A program made the position numbers and the translations under genes. From Actinobacillus lignieresii (lineage in GTDB: Bacteria; Pseudomonadota; Gammaproteobacteria; Enterobacterales; Pasteurellaceae): 64,000 nt of DNA. Where the stretch lies: the NCBI RefSeq assembly GCF_900444945.1, contig NZ_UFRM01000001.1, positions 258,501 to 322,500 on the forward strand, read 5' to 3'. Below are positions 19,455 through 28,081 of this stretch, piece by piece. Positions within the stretch are counted from its first letter, which is position 1; each line of letters opens with the position of its first letter. The notes under the pieces are model-generated. The model was not told the DNA's origin and made no database searches. It was given only the letters and a program-made list of their open reading frames with translations.

Positions 19455-20654
19455 ATGACGGCATTGATTAACCTTTTTTATATTTATGATCCGTGGTTTT
19501 TCCATGTAGTCCGAATGAGCTTATTAACCGGCTTTTTAGCGTTATTATGGTTAGGCTATAAATGGTATAACAAAACCCAAAAAAGTTTCGTAGTACCGGT
19601 CGATAGCTTAATCGCTTGTATCGCATTAATCGGTTTATCGGTTATTCCTCTGCTAATTAACGGCACGCGAGAGTTAGGCGTAATCAGTATGTACGTTAAA
19701 TTATTGATTGCCTTTATTTTCGGTATTGTGATTTACAACCTGCTCTATCAAACCGAACAAGGAAAATCGCATTTAATTCGAGATCTGAAAATTGGAATCG
19801 GTGTACAGGCAACCATCGGTTTCTTAGCATTATTGGGCATAGCCTTATTTATTGAATTGGCATTAAATACTAATGCCGAAATGCGCGGACATTTAAGCCG
19901 CTTTATCGGTTCGGAGCAGGAATATCGTTTATATAACTTAACGTCTTCGGCATTTTTCCCGTTAAGTATTTTCTATATGTTGTTACTGCATTTTTTATTG
20001 GCATATCATCATAAAACGGAAAAATTAAATGCGGTTTACGTATTTCTATTGTTGTTTATCGGGCTGATTGCCGGACGTACGTTCCTGACGTTTTCAATTG
20101 TGAGTTTAGTACTGTATTTTCGTCGTCATTACCTTACGGCTGTTATTGCGTTTGCTGCGGTTGTGTTGTTTTTAGCTTATAACTATCCGACTCACCCTTA
20201 TGTAGAACACGCCCTCGAACCGGTAATCAACTTAATTAATGGTGGTGATCGCCTAAGTTCTTCAACCGACACGCTAATGAATAAGCATCTATTTATGCCG
20301 GAAGTGAAGCAATTAATTATGGGTGACGGTCAATATTATGTAAACGGTGGCAGTTATTACGGTGGTTCGGATTCCGGCTTTATTCGCCAAGCATTATATG
20401 GCGGTGTCGGCTATATTTTCGTGTGCTTTATCTTTACCGCATATTTTGTTAAACGAGTGGCAGATAATTGGTTAAACGGCAGCTGGAAATTTACGCTTTC
20501 CACTTTAGCATTATTGAGCGTATTGAATATTAAAGCGGATACTTACGCTTATCCGGGCATTATGTTCGTCTTGTTAATGTTCTTATCTTTGTTCGGAACA
20601 AGCGGTCGAATTAAAGTATTTTTTAACAAAAATAGCGAGGCAAAAAATGTTTAG
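19455..20654 (+). CDS. O-antigen polymerase/ligase-like membrane protein (Wzy/WaaL type)
   Basis: A 399-residue integral membrane protein with 10 to 12 hydrophobic segments and a large periplasmic loop late in the sequence (about residues 255-320, including GGDRLSSSTDTLMNKHLFMPEVKQ and GGSDSGFIRQALYGG). This layout is typical of Wzy polymerases and O-antigen ligases. Sequence alone does not separate the two. Starting immediately after the GT25 stop and sitting beside a flippase, a Wzy role is the simpler reading. Confidence 0.78.
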   Translation: MTALINLFYIYDPWFFHVVRMSLLTGFLALLWLGYKWYNKTQKSFVVPVDSLIACIALIGLSVIPLLINGTRELGVISMYVKLLIAFIFGIVIYNLLYQTEQGKSHLIRDLKIGIGVQATIGFLALLGIALFIELALNTNAEMRGHLSRFIGSEQEYRLYNLTSSAFFPLSIFYMLLLHFLLAYHHKTEKLNAVYVFLLLFIGLIAGRTFLTFSIVSLVLYFRRHYLTAVIAFAAVVLFLAYNYPTHPYVEHALEPVINLINGGDRLSSSTDTLMNKHLFMPEVKQLIMGDGQYYVNGGSYYGGSDSGFIRQALYGGVGYIFVCFIFTAYFVKRVADNWLNGSWKFTLSTLALLSVLNIKADTYAYPGIMFVLLMFLSLFGTSGRIKVFFNKNSEAKNV

Positions 20655-21528
20655 TATTATTGTGCCTTCTTACAATCGTAACCAAGAAATCCCGGCATTA
20701 TTAGAAAGCTTGACTAAACAAACGCTACAAAATTTTGAAGTGATTATCGTCGATGATTTTTCTCAACAACCGGTTACGGTAACGCAAGCGTATCCTTTTA
20801 CAGTCAAAGTGATCCGTAATAATCCGAATAAAGGGGCGGCAGGTAGCCGTAATGTTGGGGCGGAACACGCAAGTTATGAATGGCTACTATTCCTTGACGA
20901 CGACGACCATTTTGCCGATCAAAAATGTGAAGTCTTAGCACAAGAGATCGCACAACATCCACAGGCAAATTTTATCTACCATCCGGCAGAATGTTTGATG
21001 GTAAACGAAGGATTCAGCTATGTGACGAAGCCGCTTCCAAGTGAAAAATTGAATTTAGATGCGATATTACTTGCTAATAAAATCGGTGGTATGCCGATGT
21101 TAGGCATTAAAAAATCGTTCTTTTTTGAATTGGGCGGTTTAGCGACCGATTTAAAATCGTTGGAAGATTATGAGTTTGTATTGAAAGCATTATCCAACCC
21201 GAATTTTTCGCCCTTATTTGTCGATCAACCGCTTAGTATTTGTGGTTTTCATACCAAACGTGCCAGCGTTTCGACCAATACGACTAATACCGAATTGGCA
21301 TTGGCGGCAATTCGACAAAAATATGTGCAAACGGATACTCAAGCGGCAAATTTTGCAATGAACTCGCTGTATATTTTAGCTTACCCTTATGCAATGAATC
21401 TTTCTCGTCAAGCGGCAAGTTATTATTTGCAAATGTTCAAACGTAGCCATAGCTTAAAACATTTGATTATTGCAATGGTTACATTTATTTCGCCAAAATT
21501 GGCAATTAATATGAAAAGGTTTATTTAA
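20647..21528 (+). CDS. Glycosyltransferase family 2
   Basis: A 293-residue GT-A fold enzyme. FSIIVPSYNRNQEIPALLESLTKQTLQNFEVIIVDD is the nucleotide-binding start, followed by GAAGSRNVGAEHA and the DDDD metal-binding stretch near residue 85. No membrane segments are evident, so it probably acts at the cytoplasmic face on a lipid-linked acceptor. It overlaps the Wzy-like gene by 8 nt and shares one base with the next gene, indicating one transcript. Confidence 0.88.
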   Translation: MFSIIVPSYNRNQEIPALLESLTKQTLQNFEVIIVDDFSQQPVTVTQAYPFTVKVIRNNPNKGAAGSRNVGAEHASYEWLLFLDDDDHFADQKCEVLAQEIAQHPQANFIYHPAECLMVNEGFSYVTKPLPSEKLNLDAILLANKIGGMPMLGIKKSFFFELGGLATDLKSLEDYEFVLKALSNPNFSPLFVDQPLSICGFHTKRASVSTNTTNTELALAAIRQKYVQTDTQAANFAMNSLYILAYPYAMNLSRQAASYYLQMFKRSHSLKHLIIAMVTFISPKLAINMKRFI

Positions 21529-22328
21529 TGAAATTCTCTGTTTTAATGTCTTTGTATATCAAAGAAAATCCGCAGTTTTTAAGAGAATGTTTTGACAGCT
21601 TAAAAGCACAAACTCGACTGGCTGATGAAATCGTGGTGTTATTTGACGGAAAAGTTACACCGGAATTAGATGCGATTGTAGTGGAATACGAACAACAGCT
21701 TCCGATTAAAGCGGTGCGTTTTGAGCAAAATCGCGGTTTAGGTAAAACCCTGAACGACGGCTTAAATTATTGCTCGCACGAATGGGTTTTTCGTATGGAT
21801 ACCGATGATATTTGCTTACCGGAACGTTTTGAAAAACAGGTGGCTTTTATCGAGCAAAATCCGGATACGATTATTTTTGGCGGACAAATTGCCGAATTCG
21901 GAGAGAATATTCAAGATATTGTTGCTTATCGAAATGTACCGACTAAAGCGGAAGATATTGTAAAATTTACCCGCTTGCGTTGTCCGTTTAATCATATGAC
22001 GGTTGCTTATAAAAAATCCGCAGTTCAAGCGTGCGGCGGTTATCAAGATTTACAAGAAGACTATAATCTTTGGGTAAAAATGGTGGCAAACGGCAATAAT
22101 GTGGCGAACTTAGCCGATTTATTAGTCTATGCTCGAGTAGGCAACGGCATGGTAAGCCGCCGTCACGGTTGGAATTATTTCAAAAGCGAATGGCGTTTAA
22201 TGAAGCTGAAAAACGAATGTAAAATTCATGATCCTTTAACCGGATTCGTCATTTTCTTAATGCGAGGTTTGCCGAGAATTTTACCGCTTGCGGCTCTTAA
22301 AGCGATTTACGGTTTAATGCGAAAATAG
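21528..22328 (+). CDS. Glycosyltransferase family 2 (last gene of glycan operon)
   Basis: A 266-residue GT2 enzyme. FSVLMSLYIKENPQFLRECFDSLKAQTRLADEIVVLFDG is the N-terminal Rossmann part, and FRMDTDDICLPERF carries the DxD motif. It resembles Pasteurellaceae LOS glycosyltransferases of the amylovoran/WcaA-like group. It starts on the last base of the previous stop (TAATG) and ends 4 bp before a strong terminator. Confidence 0.88.
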   Translation: MKFSVLMSLYIKENPQFLRECFDSLKAQTRLADEIVVLFDGKVTPELDAIVVEYEQQLPIKAVRFEQNRGLGKTLNDGLNYCSHEWVFRMDTDDICLPERFEKQVAFIEQNPDTIIFGGQIAEFGENIQDIVAYRNVPTKAEDIVKFTRLRCPFNHMTVAYKKSAVQACGGYQDLQEDYNLWVKMVANGNNVANLADLLVYARVGNGMVSRRHGWNYFKSEWRLMKLKNECKIHDPLTGFVIFLMRGLPRILPLAALKAIYGLMRK

Positions 22329-22332
22329 TAAA

Positions 22333-22363
22333 AAGGCGTATCCAATGATACGCCTTAATTTTT
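22333..22363. terminator. Bidirectional terminator between glycan operon and msrA
   Basis: Perfect 10-bp stem AAGGCGTATC (22333-22342) with GATACGCCTT (22347-22356), a 4-nt loop, and AATTTTTT after it. Confidence 0.9.
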
Positions 22364-22869
22364 TATTGATTACGTAGAATCTCGTTCATTAATTGCAAAT
22401 CAATATGGCAATAACCGTTCGGATTCTTGTCTAAATAATCTTGATGATATTCTTCCGCCGGGAAATAATGTTCTAGCATCATATTTTCTACCGCAAGCGG
22501 CTCTGCATATTGTGCTTGTAAATCGGCAAGTGCTTGATTGATAACAGGTATGTCTTGCGGATCAACATAATAAATCCCGGTACGATATTGAATGCCTTTA
22601 TCCGCACCTTGTTGGTTTACACTTACCGGATCAATCACTTTAAAATAGTAATCTAATAATTTTGCTAGGCTGATTTTATCCGCATCGTAAGTCACTTTTA
22701 CTACTTCCGCATGACCGCTGCCGGCACACACTTCTTGATAACTCGGGTTTTCAGTATTGCCGTTCGCATAACCTGATTGTGCATCAAGCACTCCGTTAAT
22801 ACGTTGCATAAAGGCTTCCGTACCCCAAAAGCACCCGCCCGCCAAATAAATTTCTCGAATGTTCGCCAT
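22363..22869 (-). CDS. msrA: Peptide-methionine (S)-S-oxide reductase MsrA
   Basis: Repairs methionine-S-sulfoxide in proteins. The product is 168 residues from the ATG at 22869, which follows AGGAGA; an upstream in-frame ATG at 22896 has no such site. The catalytic motif GGCFWGTEAF places the active Cys at residue 13, and GYANG and the Y..G..H type elements follow (YANGNTENPSYQEVCAGSGHAEVVKV). It is an MsrA-only form with no MsrB domain. An uptake sequence sits just upstream (about 22907-22917). Confidence 0.95.
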   Translation of the reverse strand: MANIREIYLAGGCFWGTEAFMQRINGVLDAQSGYANGNTENPSYQEVCAGSGHAEVVKVTYDADKISLAKLLDYYFKVIDPVSVNQQGADKGIQYRTGIYYVDPQDIPVINQALADLQAQYAEPLAVENMMLEHYFPAEEYHQDYLDKNPNGYCHIDLQLMNEILRNQ

Positions 22870-22995
22870 ATTTTCTCCTGTTTGTAAAATTTTCACGGAA
22901 TCAGACCGCTTGTATTAAGTTTTCATAGCATATAGTGATTTATCCGAGAGTACAAGGTGTTAGTTGCTCTTGGCTTTTTTATTTCTTAATGATTT

Positions 22996-23116
22996 CATTA
23001 GTATCGGAAGCAGAAGTAATCCCGAAAGGCTATATTAATTTTGTCTATTATCATTCTACAACCCAGCGCAATGGGGATAGCATAATGCTTTCCCTAAAAG
23101 AATGGTTGAGCTATTG
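22996..23116 (+). pseudogene. Decayed remnant of an elyC/ydcF-like gene 3' end
   Basis: The stretch translates as IPKGYINFVYYH...GDSIMLSLKEWLSY and ends at TGA. It matches the last ~40 codons of the minus-strand elyC-like gene at 15640 (TPKEYINFAYFI...MDSIMLSLKEWLGYW) at roughly four bases in five by eye. The rest of the gene is missing. It marks the left edge of the AT-rich kdu island. The 514-nt gap 22870-23383 otherwise holds one uptake sequence and the kduI promoter region. Confidence 0.75.
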
Positions 23117-23259
23117 AAAGGCTTCTATATCGTTATTTTATAAGGGCATATAACCCCCTATTTTATGTCCTTTTTCTTTGATTTATCTCTTCTAAACCTA
23201 CATCATTTTTCATATCTTATTTACCTTAATTTGTTAAATAAATTAATAGTAGAATATTT

Positions 23260-23278
23260 AATGAAACAGTGTTTTAAT
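23260..23278. promoter_or_regulatory. KdgR-type operator upstream of kduI
   Basis: AATGAAACA, one central base, then TGTTTTAAT. This fits the KdgR operator pattern AATRAAAYR-N-TRTTTYATT at 18 of 19 positions. It lies directly upstream of a CRP site and the kduI promoter. Confidence 0.75.
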
Positions 23279-23281
23279 TTT

Positions 23282-23303
23282 TTTAGTGATCTATGTCACA
23301 AAT
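23282..23303. promoter_or_regulatory. CRP-cAMP site upstream of kduI
   Basis: The core AGTGATCTATGTCACA at 23285-23300 matches TGTGA-N6-TCACA with one mismatch. Its centre is about 60 bp upstream of the predicted start point, the class I activation position. Confidence 0.75.
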
Positions 23304-23317
23304 TGTGAAATATTAGA

Positions 23318-23345
23318 TTGAAACAGATAAAGTCATAGTTATAAT
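23318..23345 (+). promoter_or_regulatory. kduI-TRAP operon promoter
   Basis: TTGAAA at 23318-23323, a 16-nt spacer, and TATAAT at 23340-23345. Confidence 0.65.
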
Positions 23346-23383
23346 TGCGATTAATTCAAATTAAAAACTACTAGGAGTTAATT

Positions 23384-24217
23384 ATGGATATTTATCAAAA
23401 TTTTCACCCAAATGATGCAAAGCATTACGATACCCAACGTTTAAGAAAAGAATTTTTAAAAAGTGATCTTTTTAAAAAAGGGGAAATATCTATTTTATAT
23501 AGTCATATAGATAGATTAGTTGCTATCGGAGCCTGTCCTGAATCAGTACTTAAACTAGATGATGTAATTGATAAGAAAGCATTTGGTACTAATTACTTTC
23601 TAGAACGCAGAGAATTAGGAATCGTAAATTTAGGCTCTAAAGTAAAAGTAAGCTGTTCTTCAGGAGAGTTCATTTTGGAATATCTTGACGCACTTTATTT
23701 AGGAAAGGGTACTGAGAATATTGAATTTACAGCATTAGAAGACTCCGAAGCTTATATTTATTGTTTAAGTGCTCCGGCTCATCACTCTTATCCAAATAAG
23801 CTGATTACGAAAAATGATGCTCGTAAAGTACCTTTAGGCAGTCAAGAAAATGCGAATAAAAGAGTAATTAATCAATATTTACATCCGGATGTTTTAGATA
23901 CATGCCAACTATGTATGGGAATTACTCATCTAGATGAAGGAAGTATATGGAATACTATGCCGGCACATACGCATGAAAGACGTATGGAAGCTTACCTCTA
24001 TTTTAATGTAAAACCATCACAAGTAGTATTTCATTTCTTGGGAGAACCTCAAGAAACAAGACATATTGTTGTAAGAGATAAACAGCTGATTATTTCTCCA
24101 AGTTGGTCAATCCATTCCGGATGTGGGACACAAAATTATAGTTTTGTATGGGGAATGATTGGTGAAAACCAAACTTTCGACGATATGGACTTTGTCGATA
24201 TGAACGATATTCAATAA
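23384..24217 (+). CDS. kduI: 5-dehydro-4-deoxy-D-glucuronate isomerase KduI
   Basis: Isomerises 5-keto-4-deoxyuronate (DKI) to 2,5-diketo-3-deoxygluconate in the breakdown of unsaturated uronates from pectin or glycosaminoglycans. It has 277 residues, as in E. coli (278). The cupin metal site is visible: HTHERRMEAYLYF supplies two His and a Glu, and WSIHSGCGTQNYSF supplies the fourth ligand. The ATG follows CTAGGAGT. It is the first gene of an operon with a TRAP transporter, controlled by KdgR- and CRP-type sites. The base composition is AT-richer than flanking genes. Confidence 0.93.
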   Translation: MDIYQNFHPNDAKHYDTQRLRKEFLKSDLFKKGEISILYSHIDRLVAIGACPESVLKLDDVIDKKAFGTNYFLERRELGIVNLGSKVKVSCSSGEFILEYLDALYLGKGTENIEFTALEDSEAYIYCLSAPAHHSYPNKLITKNDARKVPLGSQENANKRVINQYLHPDVLDTCQLCMGITHLDEGSIWNTMPAHTHERRMEAYLYFNVKPSQVVFHFLGEPQETRHIVVRDKQLIISPSWSIHSGCGTQNYSFVWGMIGENQTFDDMDFVDMNDIQ

Positions 24218-24239
24218 ATTTTGGGCGAAGGAGCTTTTT

Positions 24240-25232
24240 ATGAAAACTTTCAAATCTTTTACAAAATCAGCAACATTTCTTGCAGTATTAAGTGCAACTT
24301 TTTTAGCAAACCAGGCCTATGCGGCAACTGAATTAAAAGTTGCATTTAACCAATCCAAACAACATCCTCAATATCAAGCATTAGAGGATTTAAGCAATAA
24401 ATTCGAAAGTGCAACACAGGGCAGATATAAACTAACCATTTATCCAAATGAGTTATTAGGCGATCAGCGTGCAAGTTTAGAACTGGTACAAAACGGTGCG
24501 ATTCAACTTGCGGTTGTAGCAAATCCATTAGTTGAAAACTATGATAAAACTTTTTCTGTATTAGCATTACCTTATCTTTATAAAAGTACAGCACATCAGA
24601 AAAAAGTGTATAGCTCAGACATTTTAGATCCTTTATTTTCCTCAACTTCAAAATTCGGTTTTAATGTTTTAGCTGCTTATACTGCTGGTGCTAGAAGTAT
24701 CTATACTAAAGATAAATCGGTTACAACTAAAGAAGAGTTAAAAGGTAAAAAAATCCGAGTTTTACAATCGGATACGATGTTAAAAACATTAGCTTGTATG
24801 GGCGGAACAGGTATGCCAATGAGCCAAGGTGAAGTATATACGGCAATTCAACAAGGTGTGTTAGATGGTGCAGAGAATAATGAAATTACTTATGCAGATC
24901 TAAAACATTATGAAGTTGCTCCATTTTTTTCTAGAACACAGCATTTACGTGTAGCCGACTTATTAGTAATTAGTGATATGGCACTTTCTACAATGTCATC
25001 GGAGGATCAAGCTACTTTACGCAAATTGGCGAAGGAAAGTATCACAACAGAATTTGATCTTTGGGATAAACAAATTCTTGAGTCTGAAAAACTTGCAAAA
25101 GACAAAGGCGCAACCTTTATTGAAGTCGATACAACAATCTTTAGAAATGCTTGTCAAGACGTTCAAAAAGATTTAATCAAATCGCCGGAGCAAAAGGAAC
25201 TCTTCGATAAAATAACTAATATTTCCGAATAA
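24240..25232 (+). CDS. TRAP transporter substrate-binding protein (DctP family)
   Basis: A 330-residue periplasmic binding protein. A Sec signal peptide (KSFTKSATFLAVLSATFLANQAYA) is probably cut after residue 29. DctP-family features follow: LKVAFNQSKQHPQYQALEDLS, then LRGKKIRV-like LKGKKIRVLQSDTMLK and the VYTAIQQGVLDGAENN helix near residues 198-213, where the conserved Arg/Asn region contacts a carboxylate. Neighbours imply a uronate ligand such as DKI or an unsaturated uronate. It lies 22 nt after kduI and is separated from the small permease by a hairpin. Confidence 0.9.
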   Translation: MKTFKSFTKSATFLAVLSATFLANQAYAATELKVAFNQSKQHPQYQALEDLSNKFESATQGRYKLTIYPNELLGDQRASLELVQNGAIQLAVVANPLVENYDKTFSVLALPYLYKSTAHQKKVYSSDILDPLFSSTSKFGFNVLAAYTAGARSIYTKDKSVTTKEELKGKKIRVLQSDTMLKTLACMGGTGMPMSQGEVYTAIQQGVLDGAENNEITYADLKHYEVAPFFSRTQHLRVADLLVISDMALSTMSSEDQATLRKLAKESITTEFDLWDKQILESEKLAKDKGATFIEVDTTIFRNACQDVQKDLIKSPEQKELFDKITNISE

Positions 25233-25240
25233 CTTTATAT

Positions 25241-25269
25241 AACTCGGTTAAATTATGTTTAACCGAGTT
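25241..25269 (+). other. Intercistronic stem-loop between TRAP binding protein and permease genes
   Basis: A perfect 12-bp stem (AACTCGGTTAAA at 25241-25252, TTTAACCGAGTT at 25258-25269) with a 5-nt loop and no T run. It probably stabilises the upstream mRNA or limits read-through, giving more binding protein than permease. Confidence 0.75.
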
Positions 25270-25290
25270 TACTAATTAAAGGAATAAAAT

Positions 25291-25809
25291 ATGCACAATC
25301 TTGAACAGAAATCTCTACTTTATTATCTGGAAACTACAAAGAAATTTATTGACTACATTATATCATCTATATGTATTTTTATTGTTGGCTTAATGACTAT
25401 CTTAGTGACATATCAAGTAGTTGCCAGATATCTGTTTAATAGCCCGAGTAATATTAGCGAAGTACTTTCTCGTTATCTATTTATTTGGTTAATTCTTTTT
25501 GGTGGAGCTTATGTGTTTGGTCTAAGAGAACATATGTCTATTGAATTTTTGAAAAATAAATTTTCGGAAAAAACACAAATTATTTTAGATATGTTTTCGG
25601 AATTTACTATTCTTACATTTGTAGTAAGTATTATGATTTATGGTGGTTTTAATGCGTCAGTAAGACAAATGTTTCAAGTAGACTCCGCATTAAATTTACC
25701 TATAGGCGTCATCTATTCAGCAATACCTATTAGTGGAGCAATCACTATTTTTTATTTTATTTACAATGAATTTAAATTATATAGCAAATTAAAAGAATTA
25801 AATAATTAA
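25291..25809 (+). CDS. TRAP transporter small permease (DctQ family)
   Basis: A 172-residue membrane protein with four hydrophobic segments (about residues 20-42, 55-75, 93-115 and 135-157), the DctQ pattern. NISEVLSRYLFIWLILFGGAYVFGLREHMSIEFL is the characteristic central segment. It pairs with the large subunit 19 nt downstream to form a sodium-dependent importer fed by the periplasmic binding protein. Confidence 0.9.
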   Translation: MHNLEQKSLLYYLETTKKFIDYIISSICIFIVGLMTILVTYQVVARYLFNSPSNISEVLSRYLFIWLILFGGAYVFGLREHMSIEFLKNKFSEKTQIILDMFSEFTILTFVVSIMIYGGFNASVRQMFQVDSALNLPIGVIYSAIPISGAITIFYFIYNEFKLYSKLKELNN

Positions 25810-25828
25810 ATTTTAATGAGGTAATATT

Positions 25829-27136
25829 ATGGATACTGCAACTCTTGCTGCTCTCATAATGTTCTTAGGAACAATTTTTTTCTTAATTATAGGCACTCCT
25901 ATAAGTGTTAGTATTGGCATATCTTCTTTTGCTGCAATGTTATCTATCTTACCTTATCAAGGGGCTGTGATTACTTCCGCACAAAGAATATTCGTAGGCT
26001 TAGATTCTTTTGCTTTGGTCGCGATTCCTTTCTTTATTCTTGCCGGGAATATTATGAATAGTGGAGGTATTGCGATTCGATTAGTTAATTTATCAAAGTT
26101 AGTTAGTGGATGCTTACCCGGTTCATTAGCCCAAACTAATATTGTTTCAAATATGCTATTTGGCTCAATTAGTGGTTCTGGTGTTGCATCGGCAGCCGCA
26201 GTAGGCGGTATTATGTCTCCGATACAAGCAAAAGAAGGCTATGATCCAAGATATAGTAGCGCAGTAAATATTGCTTCTGCTCCGACCGGAATGTTAATTC
26301 CACCAAGTAATACTTTAATTGTATATGCAACTATTGCCGGAAGTGTATCTGTTTCTGCTTTATTTATGGCTGGGTATGTACCGGGAATTCTATGGGGATT
26401 AGCAGTAATGCTTGTTGCCGGTTTTATGGCGAAGAAACGCGGCTATACAACTAAACAAAAAATGACGAATATGGAGCGTTTAAAAGTCATTATTGATGCA
26501 TTACCTAGTTTATCGCTTGTAGTGATTGTTATCGGTGGTATTTTAGCCGGGGTGTTTACCGCTACGGAATCATCAGGTATTGCAGTAGTTTATTCATTGA
26601 TATTGAGTTTATGTTATAGAACACTAGATCTTAAAGCGTTACCTAAGATCTTTTTAGATACTGCTAAAATGTCGGCAATTGTAATTTTTATGTTAGCGAC
26701 ATCATCAATTATGTCTTGGGTAATGGCATTTACTCAAATTCCTAACGCAATTGCTAGCGGCTTATTATCATTAACTGATAATCCTATATTAATCCTATTA
26801 TTAATAAATATTATTTTATTATTTGTCGGAACATTTATGGACCCGACTCCGGCAGTATTAATTTTTACACCAATCTTCCTACCTATTTGTGTAAGTTTAG
26901 GCATGAGCCCAGTACAATTCGGTATTATACTTGTATTTAATTTATCCTTAGGTACTATTACTCCACCAGTTGGACCAATATTATTTACCGGATGTAAAGT
27001 AACAAATATTAATATTGAAAGCGTCGTTAAGATTTTAATCCCATACTTTATCGCAATATTTATTGTTCTGATGTTAGTAACTTATATTCCTAGTGTGTCA
27101 ATGTTATTACCAGAATTAATGGGGCTGGTCGGATAA
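25829..27136 (+). CDS. TRAP transporter large permease (DctM family)
   Basis: A 435-residue protein with about 12 membrane segments. DctM signatures include the N-terminal GTPISVSIGISSFAAM, the SGSGVASAAAVGGIMSPIQAKEGYDP segment near residue 115, ASAPTGMLIPPSNTLIVYA near residue 150, and late-sequence GTITPPVGPILFTGCKV. This is the transport channel of the TRAP system. It ends about 15 bp before a terminator shared with the convergent kdgR-like gene. Confidence 0.93.
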   Translation: MDTATLAALIMFLGTIFFLIIGTPISVSIGISSFAAMLSILPYQGAVITSAQRIFVGLDSFALVAIPFFILAGNIMNSGGIAIRLVNLSKLVSGCLPGSLAQTNIVSNMLFGSISGSGVASAAAVGGIMSPIQAKEGYDPRYSSAVNIASAPTGMLIPPSNTLIVYATIAGSVSVSALFMAGYVPGILWGLAVMLVAGFMAKKRGYTTKQKMTNMERLKVIIDALPSLSLVVIVIGGILAGVFTATESSGIAVVYSLILSLCYRTLDLKALPKIFLDTAKMSAIVIFMLATSSIMSWVMAFTQIPNAIASGLLSLTDNPILILLLINIILLFVGTFMDPTPAVLIFTPIFLPICVSLGMSPVQFGIILVFNLSLGTITPPVGPILFTGCKVTNINIESVVKILIPYFIAIFIVLMLVTYIPSVSMLLPELMGLVG

Positions 27137-27150
27137 GAAATCTTAAAAAT

Positions 27151-27182
27151 AAAAAACCACCTTTAAATAAGGTGATTTTTTA
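27151..27182. terminator. Bidirectional terminator between TRAP operon and kdgR
   Basis: CACCTT at 27158-27163 pairs with AAGGTG at 27169-27174, flanked by an A run and a T run that extend the stem and provide U tails for both directions. Confidence 0.8.
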
Positions 27183-27205
27183 TTTTTAAAAGCATTATTA
27201 AGTTA

Positions 27206-27991
27206 TTATTGATAATTATGATATCCTAACTTTTCAGAAATGTTTTTCCCTGCTGTTTTTAATAAATCGACTAAATTATTCATATTATTTTCATCAAAAC
27301 GCACCACAGGTATTGAAATAGATATTCCGGCAATTATTTTACCGAATCGATTATAAATAGGGGCGGCAAGACAACGTAAACCTACTTCTTGCTCTTCATT
27401 ATCTTCAGCATAATTTTTTTTACGAACATCTTCTAATTGTTCTAATAGCACAGCAACATTTTCTAATGTATTAGGTGTATTTTTTTTAAATTCAACGTTT
27501 TTTAATAAAACTTGAATTTCATCATTGCTTAAAGATGATAAAAGAATTTTGCCTATTGCAGTACTATAAACAGGGTTTCTTCTACCAATTCGCGAGTACA
27601 TTCGCAAGCTGTATTCAGAATCAATCTTATGCAAATAGACAATTTCATGTCCGTCTAATGCTCCTAGATGTAATGTTTCATGAGTCAAGGAAGATATATG
27701 TAACATTTCTTTATTTGCCAGTGTAATTAAATCTGTATATTCCAGTGCTTTGGAACCTATTTCAAATAGTTTCAAAGTTAGGCTATATTTTTCAGACTCA
27801 TCTTCCTGAACTACGATTCCCAAAGTTTTCATCGTTTGTAAAAAACGGTAGGTTGTACTTTTTGACATCATTAATCTTTGTGCAAGTTCAGTAATCCCTA
27901 TGTCTTTTTGCTCAGATAAAGCCTCAATAATACCAAAAACTTTTAAGACCGATGAAACTGCTTCTAGTTGATTATCTTTACTGTTTACCAT
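27206..27991 (-). CDS. kdgR: IclR-family repressor, probable KdgR
   Basis: A 261-residue IclR-family regulator. A winged helix-turn-helix occupies about residues 15-70 (IGITELAQRLMMSKSTTYRFLQTMKTLGIV), and an effector-binding domain follows (LGALDGHEIVYLHKIDSEYSLRMYSRIGRRNPVYSTAIGKILLSSL). The name KdgR rests on position inside a kdu cluster and on two KdgR-type operators, at 23260 and 28056. In enterobacteria KdgR responds to KDG or DKI. It is divergent from kduD, and the operator between them may also autoregulate. Confidence 0.85.
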   Translation of the reverse strand: MVNSKDNQLEAVSSVLKVFGIIEALSEQKDIGITELAQRLMMSKSTTYRFLQTMKTLGIVVQEDESEKYSLTLKLFEIGSKALEYTDLITLANKEMLHISSLTHETLHLGALDGHEIVYLHKIDSEYSLRMYSRIGRRNPVYSTAIGKILLSSLSNDEIQVLLKNVEFKKNTPNTLENVAVLLEQLEDVRKKNYAEDNEEQEVGLRCLAAPIYNRFGKIIAGISISIPVVRFDENNMNNLVDLLKTAGKNISEKLGYHNYQ

Positions 27992-28055
27992 AGTTTTCTC
28001 CGACTAAAATTTAGTGCAGTTATCATATCATAAAATTATTTATTTTAATAAAATA

Positions 28056-28080
28056 AATAATAAAACATTGTTTCATTATT
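28056..28080. promoter_or_regulatory. KdgR-type operator between kdgR and kduD
   Basis: A near-perfect 25-bp palindrome: left arm AATAATAAAACA, one central base, right arm TGTTTCATTATT, with one mismatch between arms. The inner 19 bp fit the KdgR pattern at every position. It lies immediately upstream of the kduD -35. Confidence 0.85.
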
Positions 28081-28081
28081 A

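Noticed and set aside
22935..23117. 60-codon open frame upstream of kduI
   Set aside because: Only its second half resembles anything, namely the 3' end of the elyC-like gene. Treated as a relic, not a gene.
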